The translations under genes and the position numbers were made by a program. Shown here one piece after another: positions 50,433-58,487 of a stretch of 64,000 bases of DNA (positions within the stretch are counted from its first letter, which is position 1; each line of letters starts with the position of its first letter). Under the pieces are notes generated by a model that saw nothing but the letters and a program-made list of their open reading frames with translations, did no database searches and had not been told where the DNA came from. The stretch is taken from the NCBI GenBank assembly GCA_050946115.1, contig JBMNUF010000005.1, positions 1 through 64,000 of the forward strand, given 5' to 3'. The DNA is from CAYFRC01 sp050946115 (GTDB lineage Bacteria; Bacillota; Clostridia; Christensenellales; Aristaeellaceae).

Positions 50433-51586
50433 CGATGTCCTTTCCCTTTCTGCAGAATCCTGTCTGCCGCCTCCCGCGCGGCGCGGTCACATTCCCACAC
50501 GTCGGAAACGGATGCGATCTTTCCCTGCGGAACGCGCTGTAAAACCTCCGAAATGATCTCGGAAATCGCGCCGAAGGGAATCCTCCCCTCTAAAAACGCC
50601 GCGACCGCGCTCTCGTTCGCGCCGTTCATCGCGACGGGGCGGTTTCCGCCCTCTTTGAGCGCCTGCCGCGCGATTTCGTAGCACGGGAATTTGTCCGTGT
50701 CGATCTTCTCAAACGTCAGGCTGCCGATGTCTTCCAGCGAGAGGCGCTTTCCGCCGTAGGGAATTCGCTTCGGATAGCCCATCGCGTAGCCGATCGCGCC
50801 GCGCATGTCGGGAACGCCCAGCTGCGCGAGCACCGCGCCGTCCTCGTATTCGACCATGGAGTGGACGATGCTCTGCGGGTGCACGACGGCGGAGATTTTA
50901 TCCTCCGCCATGTCGAAGAGGTATTTCGCCTCGATGACCTCCAGCCCCTTGTTCATGAGCGATGCGCTGTCTACGGTTATTTTCGCGCCCATTTTCCACG
51001 TCGGATGCCCGAGCGCGTCCCGCGCGGTCGCGCCATGGATGCGCCCCTTCCCCCATGTGCGGAACGGCCCTCCCGAGGCGGTCAAAATCAGCCGCCCGGG
51101 CTCGTTCCCGTTTCGCCCCTCAAGGCACTGGAAGATCGCGCTGTGCTCGCTGTCCACCGGGAGGAGCGCCACGCCCCGCCGCGCCGCCTTTTCCTTGACC
51201 AATTCTCCGCCCGTCACGAGCGCCTCCTTGTTCGCGAGCAGCACGCGCTCGCACACGCCGCAGGCGGTCATCACCGCGTTCAGCCCCGCGATGCCCACGA
51301 TCGCCGCGAGCGCATCGTCGGGCTTCACGGCTTCGAGCGCCCGTTCGGAGGCGCCGCGCCCGAAAAAGCAGGTGCAGCGCTTTCGGATGTCGTGCGGAAT
51401 CTCCTTCGGCTCCTCCTCCAACGCGATAGCATCCGCGCCAAATTCCCTCGCGTAGCGAAACAGCGCATCCGAACTCGAACGCGCCGTCAAAAGCACCGGA
51501 TGAAATTGTTCCCGGTTTTGTCGGACGATGTCGAGCGCCTGCGTACCGACGGAACCGGTCGCACCCAAAATGGCGATTCTGCGCAT
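50429..51586 (-). CDS. dxr: 1-deoxy-D-xylulose-5-phosphate reductoisomerase
   Basis: 385-residue NADPH enzyme of the non-mevalonate pathway. NADPH site RIAILGATGSVGTQALDIV (3-21), LLANKEALVTGGELV near 119, substrate loop DSEHSAIFQCLEG near 144-156 and metal-binding SASLMNKGLEVIEA near 215. The ATG is preceded by AAGGAGGC. Ten bases behind cdsA. Confidence 0.97.
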   Translation of the reverse strand: MRRIAILGATGSVGTQALDIVRQNREQFHPVLLTARSSSDALFRYAREFGADAIALEEEPKEIPHDIRKRCTCFFGRGASERALEAVKPDDALAAIVGIAGLNAVMTACGVCERVLLANKEALVTGGELVKEKAARRGVALLPVDSEHSAIFQCLEGRNGNEPGRLILTASGGPFRTWGKGRIHGATARDALGHPTWKMGAKITVDSASLMNKGLEVIEAKYLFDMAEDKISAVVHPQSIVHSMVEYEDGAVLAQLGVPDMRGAIGYAMGYPKRIPYGGKRLSLEDIGSLTFEKIDTDKFPCYEIARQALKEGGNRPVAMNGANESAVAAFLEGRIPFGAISEIISEVLQRVPQGKIASVSDVWECDRAAREAADRILQKGKGHR

Positions 51587-51596
51587 GAAAGCCTCC

Positions 51597-52454
51597 TTAC
51601 AGGATGATGCGATAAAACGTATAGACCACCGTCGCCGTAAACAGGATCGAATCCATGCGATCCATTACGCCGCCGTGCCCGGGGATGATCGAGGAAAAAT
51701 CCTTTACGCCGCAGTATCTTTTGACGACGGACGCCGCGAGGTCGCCCATCTGCGCCACGACGCCCGCGAAGACGCCCATCACGGCGAACTGCCACAGCGG
51801 CGGAAGCGCCGCGGCATAGCCCGAAAGCGATACGATGTTATACACGGCATATTCCGCAACATACGGCACCAGCACCGCGAAGAGTACCGCGCCGACCAGC
51901 CCAGCCAATACGCCCTCGACCGTCTTGTGCGGCGAAATCTTCGGCGCAAACCTGCGCCTTCCGAACCTCGTGCCCACGAACCACGCGAAGGTGTCGCTCA
52001 TCGAGGCGATGAGCAGCGTCTGCAAAAACGCGATGATTGCATACAGCGGCACCGGCAGATCCTGCATTTGGAGCATCACGGCGACCAGGCTCCCCGGATA
52101 GAGGATCGGAAACAGCGTATACGCCACGCGCTCCAAATCCGGCTCCGAGCGAAAAATCGCGTCCGCAAAGCCCAAAAAGCAGCACGAAACCATCAGCGGC
52201 AGGATCGCCCAATCCCCGACCCACAGGTAGACGGGCACGAGCGCCACCGCGTAGACCATGCCCACCCAGCGCGCGGGCTTTAGCCCCTTCGCGCGCAGGG
52301 CGCCGTACACTTCCCATATGCCGGCGCACGCCGCGATGAAATAAAATATGCGAAGCGCAATGCCCTGCACGATACCGACGGCACAGCACGCGAGCACCAA
52401 CCCCACCGCAATAAGCACGCGCACGACGCTTCTTTCGTTACTTTCCCTTGCCAT
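51597..52454 (-). CDS. cdsA: Phosphatidate cytidylyltransferase
   Basis: 285-residue membrane enzyme forming CDP-diacylglycerol. About eight hydrophobic segments and the complete C-terminal signature SVVKRYCGVKDFSS then PGHGGVMDRMDS near 230-258. Initiation at the ATG at 52454, with a weak AAGGT site, directly behind uppS (7 bases). Confidence 0.95.
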   Translation of the reverse strand: MARESNERSVVRVLIAVGLVLACCAVGIVQGIALRIFYFIAACAGIWEVYGALRAKGLKPARWVGMVYAVALVPVYLWVGDWAILPLMVSCCFLGFADAIFRSEPDLERVAYTLFPILYPGSLVAVMLQMQDLPVPLYAIIAFLQTLLIASMSDTFAWFVGTRFGRRRFAPKISPHKTVEGVLAGLVGAVLFAVLVPYVAEYAVYNIVSLSGYAAALPPLWQFAVMGVFAGVVAQMGDLAASVVKRYCGVKDFSSIIPGHGGVMDRMDSILFTATVVYTFYRIIL

Positions 52455-52461
52455 AAAGGTA

Positions 52462-53214
52462 CTATTTCACCTTTCCGAATCTGCGGCTGCGCTCGGCGTA
52501 GCGGAACAGATCGCGCCTATATTCTTCCGCCGTGTAATCCGGCCACAGCGTATCGTTGAAGAGCATTTCGGCATACGCGCTCTGCCACGGCAGAAAGTTC
52601 GACAGGCGCATTTCCCCGCTCGTGCGGATCACGAGATCGACGTCGCTTTGTCCCGCGGTATACAGCCTTTCGGAAAACGCCTCTTCGTCGATATCCTCCG
52701 GCGCGATGCGACCCTCCGATACGTCCTTCGCGAGCAGCTTCGCGCAGCGCACGAGCTCCTGCCTGCCGCCGTAATTGAGCGCGATGTTGAGCTTTAGCCC
52801 GCGGTTGTCCTTCGTGCGCTGCATCGCCTTGACGACCGCGTCCCTCTGCGGCGCGGGGAGTCCGTCCACATCGCCCAGGATTTGAATCTTCACGCCTTTT
52901 TCGTACAGTTCATCGATCTCGGACTTGAAATACCGCAGGATGAGCTGCATCAGCGCGGAGACCTCGCCCTCAGGGCGCGCCCAGTTTTCCGTGGAAAAGG
53001 CGTAGATCGTGAGCGATTCGATCCCCCAGTCGGACGACGAGCGGATAATCCCGCGCAGCGCCTCCACGCCCGTTGCATGCCCGACGGAGCGCGGGAGCCC
53101 CTTTTTTTGCGCCCAGCGCCCGTTGCCGTCCATGATGACGGCGACGTGGCGCGGCATGTTTTCCGGAAGCGCGGGCAGCGGCTTGTCCGCGTCAAACCGA
53201 TCTCTCAGCCGCAT
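52462..53214 (-). CDS. uppS: Undecaprenyl diphosphate synthase
   Basis: 250-residue cis-prenyltransferase supplying the cell-wall lipid carrier. Diphosphate motif HVAVIMDGNGRWAQKKGL near 24-41 with the catalytic Asp, the SLTIYAFSTENWARP block near 75 and the C-terminal DLVIRTSGEMRLSNFL with WPDYTAEEY. The ATG at 53214 has AGGAGG seven bases upstream; a GTG two codons earlier sits too close to that site. Its start overlaps the end of the preceding small gene by 23 bases. Confidence 0.96.
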   Translation of the reverse strand: MRLRDRFDADKPLPALPENMPRHVAVIMDGNGRWAQKKGLPRSVGHATGVEALRGIIRSSSDWGIESLTIYAFSTENWARPEGEVSALMQLILRYFKSEIDELYEKGVKIQILGDVDGLPAPQRDAVVKAMQRTKDNRGLKLNIALNYGGRQELVRCAKLLAKDVSEGRIAPEDIDEEAFSERLYTAGQSDVDLVIRTSGEMRLSNFLPWQSAYAEMLFNDTLWPDYTAEEYRRDLFRYAERSRRFGKVK

Positions 53215-53389
53215 CCGCACCCTCCTCTACCGCGTCCCGAAAGCGCGCAACGGTGATGACGCCGTCCTTTACGCGCACCACGCGCAGCGTACCCCGTGCG
53301 TCGCTCCTGCGCGGCGAAGCCGTCTCGACGATTTCGGGCGCTCCTTCAAATGTCGCCTGCTCGAGCGGAAGCCCCAAAGCCTCCGTCAT
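53192..53389 (-). CDS. 65-residue protein between frr and uppS
   Basis: The ATG overlaps the frr stop (ATGA) and the end overlaps uppS, so it is tightly built into the operon. The sequence has an acidic start (MTEALGLPLEQATFEGAPEI), then RRSDARGTLRVVRVKDGVI with alternating hydrophobic residues suggesting a small beta sheet, and an acidic end (EEGADAAERSV). No family is recognised. Coupling and codon use speak for a real gene. A role near undecaprenyl phosphate synthesis is only suggested by position. Confidence 0.68.
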   Translation of the reverse strand: MTEALGLPLEQATFEGAPEIVETASPRRSDARGTLRVVRVKDGVITVARFRDAVEEGADAAERSV

Positions 53390-53943
53390 ACGGACATGAT
53401 CTCCTTTTCCTTGTCCGCGCAGATCTGGTCCATTTCCTTGATGTGCGCGTCCGTGACCTTTTGCAGCTCGGTCTCGCCGTTTTTCTGGTCGTCCTCGGTG
53501 ATCTCGGAATTCTTCTTCATCTTTTTGAATTCCTCCATGGCATCGCGGCGAATCGCGCGCAGGGCGATCTTGCCGTCCTCGCACTCCTTGCGCACCCTCT
53601 TGCACAGCTCCTTGCGGCGCTCCTCGTTGAGTTCGGGCACGAGCAGGCGTATGACCTTGCCGTCGTTTGAGGGGTTGATGCCGATATCGGATTTCTGAAT
53701 CTCCTTTTCGATGGCGGAGATCATCTTGGTCTCCCACGGCGCGATGACGAGCAGGCGCGGCTCGGGCGAGGAGATGTTGCCCAACTGGTTGATGGGCGTG
53801 GGCGTGCCGTAATAGTCCACGCGAATCTTGTCCAAAATCTGCGGATTCGCGCGACCCGCCCGAAGTGTCGCAAGCTCCTTCTTGGTGTACGCGATCGTCT
53901 TATCCATTTTTTCGGACGCAGCCGTAATCGTGTCCTGTACCAT
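53386..53943 (-). CDS. frr: Ribosome recycling factor
   Basis: 185 residues, the normal length. Separates ribosomes after termination together with EF-G. Seen: KMDKTIAYTKKELATLRAGRA (13-33), the YYGTPTPINQLGNI turn near 45-58 and PELNEERRKELCKRVRKECE near 107. The ATG at 53943 follows GGGAGG; the frame start seven codons upstream has no site. First gene of the operon that ends in polC. The usual pyrH-tsf-rpsB upstream neighbours are absent. Confidence 0.97.
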   Translation of the reverse strand: MVQDTITAASEKMDKTIAYTKKELATLRAGRANPQILDKIRVDYYGTPTPINQLGNISSPEPRLLVIAPWETKMISAIEKEIQKSDIGINPSNDGKVIRLLVPELNEERRKELCKRVRKECEDGKIALRAIRRDAMEEFKKMKKNSEITEDDQKNGETELQKVTDAHIKEMDQICADKEKEIMSV

Positions 53944-53977
53944 GAGTAAAACCTCCCATTTCAAAAATCATGCCTCT

Positions 53978-54006
53978 ATTATATCTGCTTTTCCAGAAAT
54001 TATCAA
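53978..54006 (-). promoter_or_regulatory. Promoter of the frr-polC operon
   Basis: TTGATA (54006-54001) and TATAAT (53983-53978) on the minus strand, 17-base spacer, 35 bases before frr. Confidence 0.82.
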
Positions 54007-54045
54007 GCCCCGTATGAGAAAATTTCCGCATTCCGGGAAAAAAGC

Positions 54046-54074
54046 TTGCGTTTCTCCCGTTTCTGCTGTACAAT
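54046..54074 (+). promoter_or_regulatory. Promoter of the aldo/keto reductase gene
   Basis: TTGCGT (54046-54051) and TACAAT (54069-54074) with a 17-base spacer, 39 bases before the GTG start. Confidence 0.72.
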
Positions 54075-54112
54075 GTATTTGGTAAAATAGTAGAAATTGG
54101 AGAGAAGCCCCC

Positions 54113-54979
54113 GTGAAGAAAAATATACTCGGCAAGACCCATCTGTCCGTAAGCCCCGTGGTCTTCGGCGGCATCATCAACATGGACGAAACGCAGCAGG
54201 ATGCCGACCGCTACACCGCCTTCGCGGTCGAGCGCGGCATCAACTATTTCGACGTGGCGCCCTCCTATGGCAACGCGGAGGAACGGCTGGGGCGCGCGCT
54301 CTTGCCCTATCGAAAGGACGTGTACCTTGCCTGCAAGACGACGGAGCGCCTGAAGGAAGGCGCGGAAAGGGAACTTCACGAATCTCTGAAGGCGCTAAAC
54401 ACGGACCATTTTGACATATACCAGCTGCACTCGATGACAAATTGGGACGATGTCGAAAAGGCGTTCTCCAAGGACGGCGCGATGGAAGTCCTCCTCAGGG
54501 CGAAGCGCGACGGCATCATCCGCAACATCGGCTTTTCCGCGCACAGCGAGGACGTCGCGCTGAAATGCCTGGATCTGTACCCGTTCGACACCGTGCTGTT
54601 CCCGATGAACTGGTCCATGGGCATCAACGCCGGCTGGGGCGACCGCATCGCCGAGCGCGCGAAAACGGACGGCTTTGGGCTTTTGGCGATGAAGACGCTG
54701 ATTCTGCGCCTGTGGGACGAGGGCGAGGAGCGCATCTTCCCCAAGAGCTGGTGCAAGCCCGTGGACGACGAGGCGCTGGGCATCGCTGCGATGAAATACG
54801 GCCTGCATAAGGGCGCGCACACCTTGGTTCCGCCCGGAAACTTCCATCACTTTAGCTTCATGCTCGACCACATCGACACCTGCCAGAACGCCCCGCTCAC
54901 GGACGCGGAGTGGAAACTGCTTCGCGACACCGCAAAGACCGTCGACGACCGCATGATCTTCCCGCTCAAGGTGTCCTGA
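54113..54979 (+). CDS. Aldo/keto reductase
   Basis: 288-residue NAD(P)H-dependent TIM barrel. The catalytic tetrad is visible as Asp and Tyr in NYFDVAPSYGNAEERLG near 44-60, Lys in VYLACKTT and His in IYQLHSM. IRNIGFSAHSEDVALKCL near 140 is typical of the subgroup without C-terminal ferredoxin domain. Initiation at a GTG with GGAGAG upstream. Substrate unknown. Probably co-transcribed with the 23-residue peptide gene that follows 44 bases later. Confidence 0.88.
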   Translation: MKKNILGKTHLSVSPVVFGGIINMDETQQDADRYTAFAVERGINYFDVAPSYGNAEERLGRALLPYRKDVYLACKTTERLKEGAERELHESLKALNTDHFDIYQLHSMTNWDDVEKAFSKDGAMEVLLRAKRDGIIRNIGFSAHSEDVALKCLDLYPFDTVLFPMNWSMGINAGWGDRIAERAKTDGFGLLAMKTLILRLWDEGEERIFPKSWCKPVDDEALGIAAMKYGLHKGAHTLVPPGNFHHFSFMLDHIDTCQNAPLTDAEWKLLRDTAKTVDDRMIFPLKVS

Positions 54980-55023
54980 TTGATTTGACGAACCGCGCAC
55001 GAAAACGAAGGAGGGATTGCGAA

Positions 55024-55095
55024 ATGCTCTTATTGCTCGCCATCATTCTTCTTCCGTTTATGATCCTGGCGGAGCTGCTCAAGATATCGAAGTGA
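55024..55095 (+). CDS. 23-residue hydrophobic small protein
   Basis: An ATG seven bases behind AAGGAGGG opens a frame of 23 residues, MLLLLAIILLPFMILAELL followed by KISK. It is a single membrane helix with a charged C-terminal end, no other domain. The strong ribosome site, position between the reductase gene and a large terminator, and lack of overlap argue for translation. Possible roles include a membrane regulator or a toxin-like peptide; neither can be chosen. Confidence 0.6.
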   Translation: MLLLLAIILLPFMILAELLKISK

Positions 55096-55113
55096 GGAAT
55101 TGGGCACAGCCAT

Positions 55114-55156
55114 CACAAAGCGGCGCATGGTCATCGCGGTCACGCGCCGCCTTGTG
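55114..55156 (+). terminator. Long hairpin after the small peptide gene
   Basis: 13-bp stem with one mismatch (55114-55126 with 55144-55156), 17-base loop, 18 bases past the peptide stop; followed by TTAAGTTT. Confidence 0.65.
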
Positions 55157-55174
55157 TTAAGTTTACAATTCAGC

Positions 55175-55204
55175 TTGACACATATCCGCTTCTCTTGATA
55201 TACT
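55175..55204 (+). promoter_or_regulatory. Promoter of tRNA-Trp
   Basis: TTGACA (55175-55180) and TATACT (55199-55204), spacer 18 bases, 24 bases before the mature tRNA. Confidence 0.78.
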
Positions 55205-55227
55205 ATTTCTGTTCGCGAGACGGACAT

Positions 55228-55301
55228 AGGGGCATGGTGTAATGGTAACACGTGGGTCTCCAAAACCTTTGTTGAGGGTTCGAGTCCTTCTGCCCCTGCC
55301 A
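55228..55301 (+). tRNA. tRNA-Trp (anticodon CCA)
   Basis: Cloverleaf folds by eye: acceptor AGGGGCA pairs TGCCCCT; D arm GTGT/ACAC with AATGGTA loop; anticodon loop CTCCAAA with anticodon CCA; T arm GAGGG/CCTTC with loop TTCGAGT; discriminator G and encoded CCA end. It decodes UGG. It has its own promoter and terminator, so it is a single-tRNA unit. One anticodon-stem pair (27-43) is a mismatch. Confidence 0.95.
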
Positions 55302-55305
55302 CAAT

Positions 55306-55344
55306 AGGACGCCGATATCGTTATGATGTCGACGTTCTTTTTTT
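55306..55344 (+). terminator. Terminator of tRNA-Trp
   Basis: A 14-bp stem with three G-U pairs (55306-55319 with 55325-55338) followed by a seven-T run. Confidence 0.85.
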
Positions 55345-55392
55345 ACTCGGAAATCATTGCTTTCAGATTGACTACTTTGCCTTCCATATCGG

Positions 55393-55421
55393 TGGCAAAT
55401 TCCGCTTACACCTGCTATAAT
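55393..55421 (+). promoter_or_regulatory. Candidate promoter of the orphan secreted protein
   Basis: A perfect TATAAT (55416-55421) with TGGCAA (55393-55398), spacer 17 bases, 44 bases before the GTG start. Confidence 0.55.
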
Positions 55422-55464
55422 GAAGTTGCCAAGAAAGAAACTTCAAAATTAAGGAGATGACGTC

Positions 55465-56439
55465 GTGAAAAAGCTGCTTTCCATCCTTATCGCCTTTTTT
55501 CTGCCTTTCGCCCTGCCTGCCTTTGCCGAACACGGCGCGGCGGACGTCGTCATGGAGGGCGAAACCTATCACTTGGTCTTGGATAGCGTGGAGGTCGTCG
55601 ACGGTAAACTGACCGTTATAATCCGCGGTTTCGGCAGCACCCTGCGCATGGGCGCAACGGGCATGATGCTCGCCGGGCTTCCCGAAGCGCACTACGGCGA
55701 TGAGGTCGTCCCGTTTTCGAGCGTAAATGCCACCGTGGGCGGTCCGTTTGCGTTCGTTTTCGAGCGGGACAGCCTGCCGGATTCGATTTGGGTCAATTCT
55801 TACGACGAGGGCATCGTGCCTGTGCCGATCTGGCGGGCAAACGGCGCCGTTTCGGATTCGGCGGAAGCATATGTCCGCGCCGATGCGGAGGGAGTCGCTC
55901 CTTCATCCGCAGAAATAGGCAGAGCCGAATACAAATATGCCCGCGCCTGTGCATATGCCGAACAGGGGCTGTACTATCAGGCAAAGCTCGCCTTTATGGA
56001 CAGCGGGTGGGACGATTGGGAGGAGCGCGCCGCAGCCTGCGTTCAGCCATGGCCGGAGATCGGCGCTCTGTACGAGAATCCCGACGTAACGGGCAGCGAC
56101 ACCGAACTAACCCTGGTATTCAAGGGCGATTCGAACAATACTGCCATGCTCGCGAAGGTGTACACGGCAGAGGGCGCACTCGCCCGAACGGTATTCCTCC
56201 TCGATGCCGAGGAGGTTGCCATTCCCCTGCCCGCAGGCGCGTATGTCATCAGGTACGGCATCGGCTCTGACTGGTACGGCGAGGCGGACACCTTCGGCGG
56301 CGAGGGTGTCTATCGGACACTGACCTTTGCGGACGACGCGCAGGAGGTACGGTTTGAAAGCGGCTATCAATACAAGATTACCGTGGATATGAACGCGCAG
56401 AATGCGGAGGCCCCGCGCGGAAACTGGCGGGATTTTTAG
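55465..56439 (+). CDS. Secreted protein of unknown function
   Basis: 324 residues beginning with a signal peptide (MKKLLSILIAFFLPFALPAF, cleavage before EHGAAD). GTG start behind AAGGAGATG. An N-terminal part to about 120 resembles an immunoglobulin-like strand pattern (YHLVLDSVEVVDGKLTVII), a middle helical part holds AEYKYARACAYAEQGLYYQ, like a TPR helix pair, and a C-terminal part from about 205 is again beta-rich (DTELTLVFKGDSNNTAML, PLPAGAYVIRYGIGSDWYG). No known family is recognised. The extracellular place is certain from the signal peptide; the role is not. Confidence 0.72.
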   Translation: MKKLLSILIAFFLPFALPAFAEHGAADVVMEGETYHLVLDSVEVVDGKLTVIIRGFGSTLRMGATGMMLAGLPEAHYGDEVVPFSSVNATVGGPFAFVFERDSLPDSIWVNSYDEGIVPVPIWRANGAVSDSAEAYVRADAEGVAPSSAEIGRAEYKYARACAYAEQGLYYQAKLAFMDSGWDDWEERAAACVQPWPEIGALYENPDVTGSDTELTLVFKGDSNNTAMLAKVYTAEGALARTVFLLDAEEVAIPLPAGAYVIRYGIGSDWYGEADTFGGEGVYRTLTFADDAQEVRFESGYQYKITVDMNAQNAEAPRGNWRDF

Positions 56440-56527
56440 AAAAACGGACATGCAAAATTCCGCATTAACAGCTGCCTGACGGAAAACGCACACAAAACCC
56501 CTATGATTATACGAGGAGGGATATTCT

Positions 56528-57457
56528 ATGAAAAAGAAGAAACGCCACACGGTGGCGCTTGTGGCTCTGGGACTCGTCGCGCTGGTCGCCATCTGGTCTT
56601 TGATACAGAGGATCACCCTGCAGGGTGCGCTGAAGGAGGCCGAAGCGAGGCTGGCTTCCTATGGCGCGCAGGTTCTGGATTTGCCGCAGGGGCAGATGAG
56701 CTATGTGGATCGGGGCGAAGGGCCGGCCATTTTGGTCTCTCACGGCATCAGTGGCGGGTTTGATCAGGCATATGATGCGGTGGCGGGGAAGGAAAGCAAA
56801 TACAGGCTGTTGGCTCCATCCCGCTTCGGCTATCCGGGCAGCTCCCTGCCTGCGGATGCGAGCGTCAAGGCACAGGCAACCGCCTTCGCCCAACTGTTGG
56901 ATGCGCTGGACATAGACGCAGCCTACGTGCTTGGCACTTCCGCAGGCGGAACGCCCGCCATTCGCTTTGCGCTGGATTACCCGAAGCGCTGCAAGGGGCT
57001 CATCCTGTATTCATCCGCCATGCCGGAAACGAGTCCGCCGCAGACGTACAGCGCGTATCAGGGGCCTCCGGCATTTACCCTGAACGATTTCGTGATGTGG
57101 GCGTTTCGCGGGTTGTTTTCGCCTCTGATGGGCATGGAGCCGGATACGGTGCGCGACATGCTGCCCATGCGCCTGCGCAGGGACGGCATGCTGCTGGATG
57201 CGCAGGTGACCAATCCGGACATGGCGAGAAATTACCCGGACTACCCCATCGAAGAGATCGCCTGCCCGGTGCTGATCGTCGGCGCGAAGGACGACAAGCT
57301 GGTGGATGTAGCCGCCATGGAACGCGCGGCGCCCCGGTTTCAAACCCATCAATTGCTGCTGTTTGAAAGCGGTGGGCATATGATGCAGGGGCACGGGCAA
57401 GAGGTGGAGGCGGCTTTGGATCGGTTTATCTCGGACATCGAGCAGGCAAAGCGCTGA
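56528..57457 (+). CDS. Membrane-anchored alpha/beta hydrolase
   Basis: 309 residues. A single N-terminal helix (about 8-27) anchors the enzyme outside the membrane. The alpha/beta fold shows the oxyanion strand ILVSHGISGGFDQAY, the nucleophile elbow VLGTSAGGTPAIRFALDYP (Ser in GTSAGG), the acid in IVGAKDDKLVD and the His in FESGGHMMQGHG. Family members hydrolyse esters or peptides. ATG behind ACGAGGAGGG. It lies 40 bases before the flavodoxin-ferredoxin gene and may share its transcript. Confidence 0.85.
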   Translation: MKKKKRHTVALVALGLVALVAIWSLIQRITLQGALKEAEARLASYGAQVLDLPQGQMSYVDRGEGPAILVSHGISGGFDQAYDAVAGKESKYRLLAPSRFGYPGSSLPADASVKAQATAFAQLLDALDIDAAYVLGTSAGGTPAIRFALDYPKRCKGLILYSSAMPETSPPQTYSAYQGPPAFTLNDFVMWAFRGLFSPLMGMEPDTVRDMLPMRLRRDGMLLDAQVTNPDMARNYPDYPIEEIACPVLIVGAKDDKLVDVAAMERAAPRFQTHQLLLFESGGHMMQGHGQEVEAALDRFISDIEQAKR

Positions 57458-57496
57458 ACTTCCCATACACCGATAGACAAAGAGTGGAGACAGCAT

Positions 57497-58258
57497 ATGA
57501 TTCTGTACTTTAGCGGAACCGGAAACAGCAAGCTGGTCGCGGAGAAGCTCTCCGCGCTGATGAAAGAAACAATCCACAACATGGAGGACGGAACGCCGCC
57601 CATCCCTCAAGAGGGGGACACGTTGATTTTGGTAGCACCCCTGTACTTTTGGATGCTGCCGCATCTGGTCCTGTCGTATTTGGCGCAACACGGAACGTTC
57701 GACCAAAAAGAACTACACGTGGTGATGACCTATGGCGGAGCGTTGGGCCCCGGAGCCTCACTCATCACGGAGCAACTGCGCCGCTTGGGTTTTGAGAAGG
57801 TCTACGTGCATGCCCTTATCATGACCACCAACTACATCCCCCTGCATAAAGTACAGAGCCCGGATGCTGCCGCAAGGGCCATCCGCGCCGCATTGGACGG
57901 GCTTCCCGAGGTTGTGTCTGCTATCCGGCAAAGGCGCGGCGCCCGTGCATCCGCGTTTTTGGCGCGGGGTCTGCCGATTGCGCAGGGTATGTACGACAGG
58001 GCGCGCCGCACGCAGGCTTTTTCCGTCACCTCTCGGTGCACAGGGTGCGGTCTGTGTGAAAGGGATTGCCCAAGCCGCGCCATTCGCCTGTCAAACGGCG
58101 CACCCCAGTGGATCGAGCCCCAATGTACCCTTTGCCTGCGCTGCATACACCGTTGCCCCGCGACCGCCATCGAATACGGCACGTCCACTGTCGGAAAAGA
58201 GAGGTACCATCCGGAAAAGTTTTTCCCGAACAATCCGCGCGGCAACGCGAACCGGTGA
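57497..58258 (+). CDS. EFR1-type flavodoxin/ferredoxin fusion
   Basis: 253 residues. The N-terminal flavodoxin-like part has the FMN loop YFSGTGNSKLVAEKLS (4-19) and VAPLYFWMLPHLV near 45. The C-terminus is a bacterial ferredoxin with two 4Fe-4S motifs: CTGCGLCERDCPS and CTLCLRCIHRCP. Proteins of this EFR1 layout are electron-transfer modules in anaerobes. Initiation at the ATG behind AGTGGAGAC. Redox partner unknown. Confidence 0.9.
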   Translation: MILYFSGTGNSKLVAEKLSALMKETIHNMEDGTPPIPQEGDTLILVAPLYFWMLPHLVLSYLAQHGTFDQKELHVVMTYGGALGPGASLITEQLRRLGFEKVYVHALIMTTNYIPLHKVQSPDAAARAIRAALDGLPEVVSAIRQRRGARASAFLARGLPIAQGMYDRARRTQAFSVTSRCTGCGLCERDCPSRAIRLSNGAPQWIEPQCTLCLRCIHRCPATAIEYGTSTVGKERYHPEKFFPNNPRGNANR

Positions 58259-58381
58259 GGGGAGCGGGCGTCGCGTATCGAAAGCCGTTTTGGGACAAAG
58301 CGATCCTGAAGGCAAATGCTTGCAGGCATCGCCCGTCAAAGGCGGAAAACAGAGAAAATCGGCTCTCCTTCACAACGGCAA

Positions 58382-58419
58382 AAGGGTGTAGGATAGATTG
58401 TTTCATATCCCACACCCTT
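58382..58419 (+). terminator. Hairpin between EFR1 and lipase genes
   Basis: 13-bp stem with one mismatch (58382-58394 with 58407-58419), 12-base loop. The surrounding 58259-58487 holds no gene. It may end the plus-strand unit and/or the convergent lipase gene. Confidence 0.55.
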
Positions 58420-58487
58420 ACTTTGAGACGATATATTCAATTGCGTCAAGCCCAAAACGGGAGGAAATCCGCCCGCGTTTGCATCCC

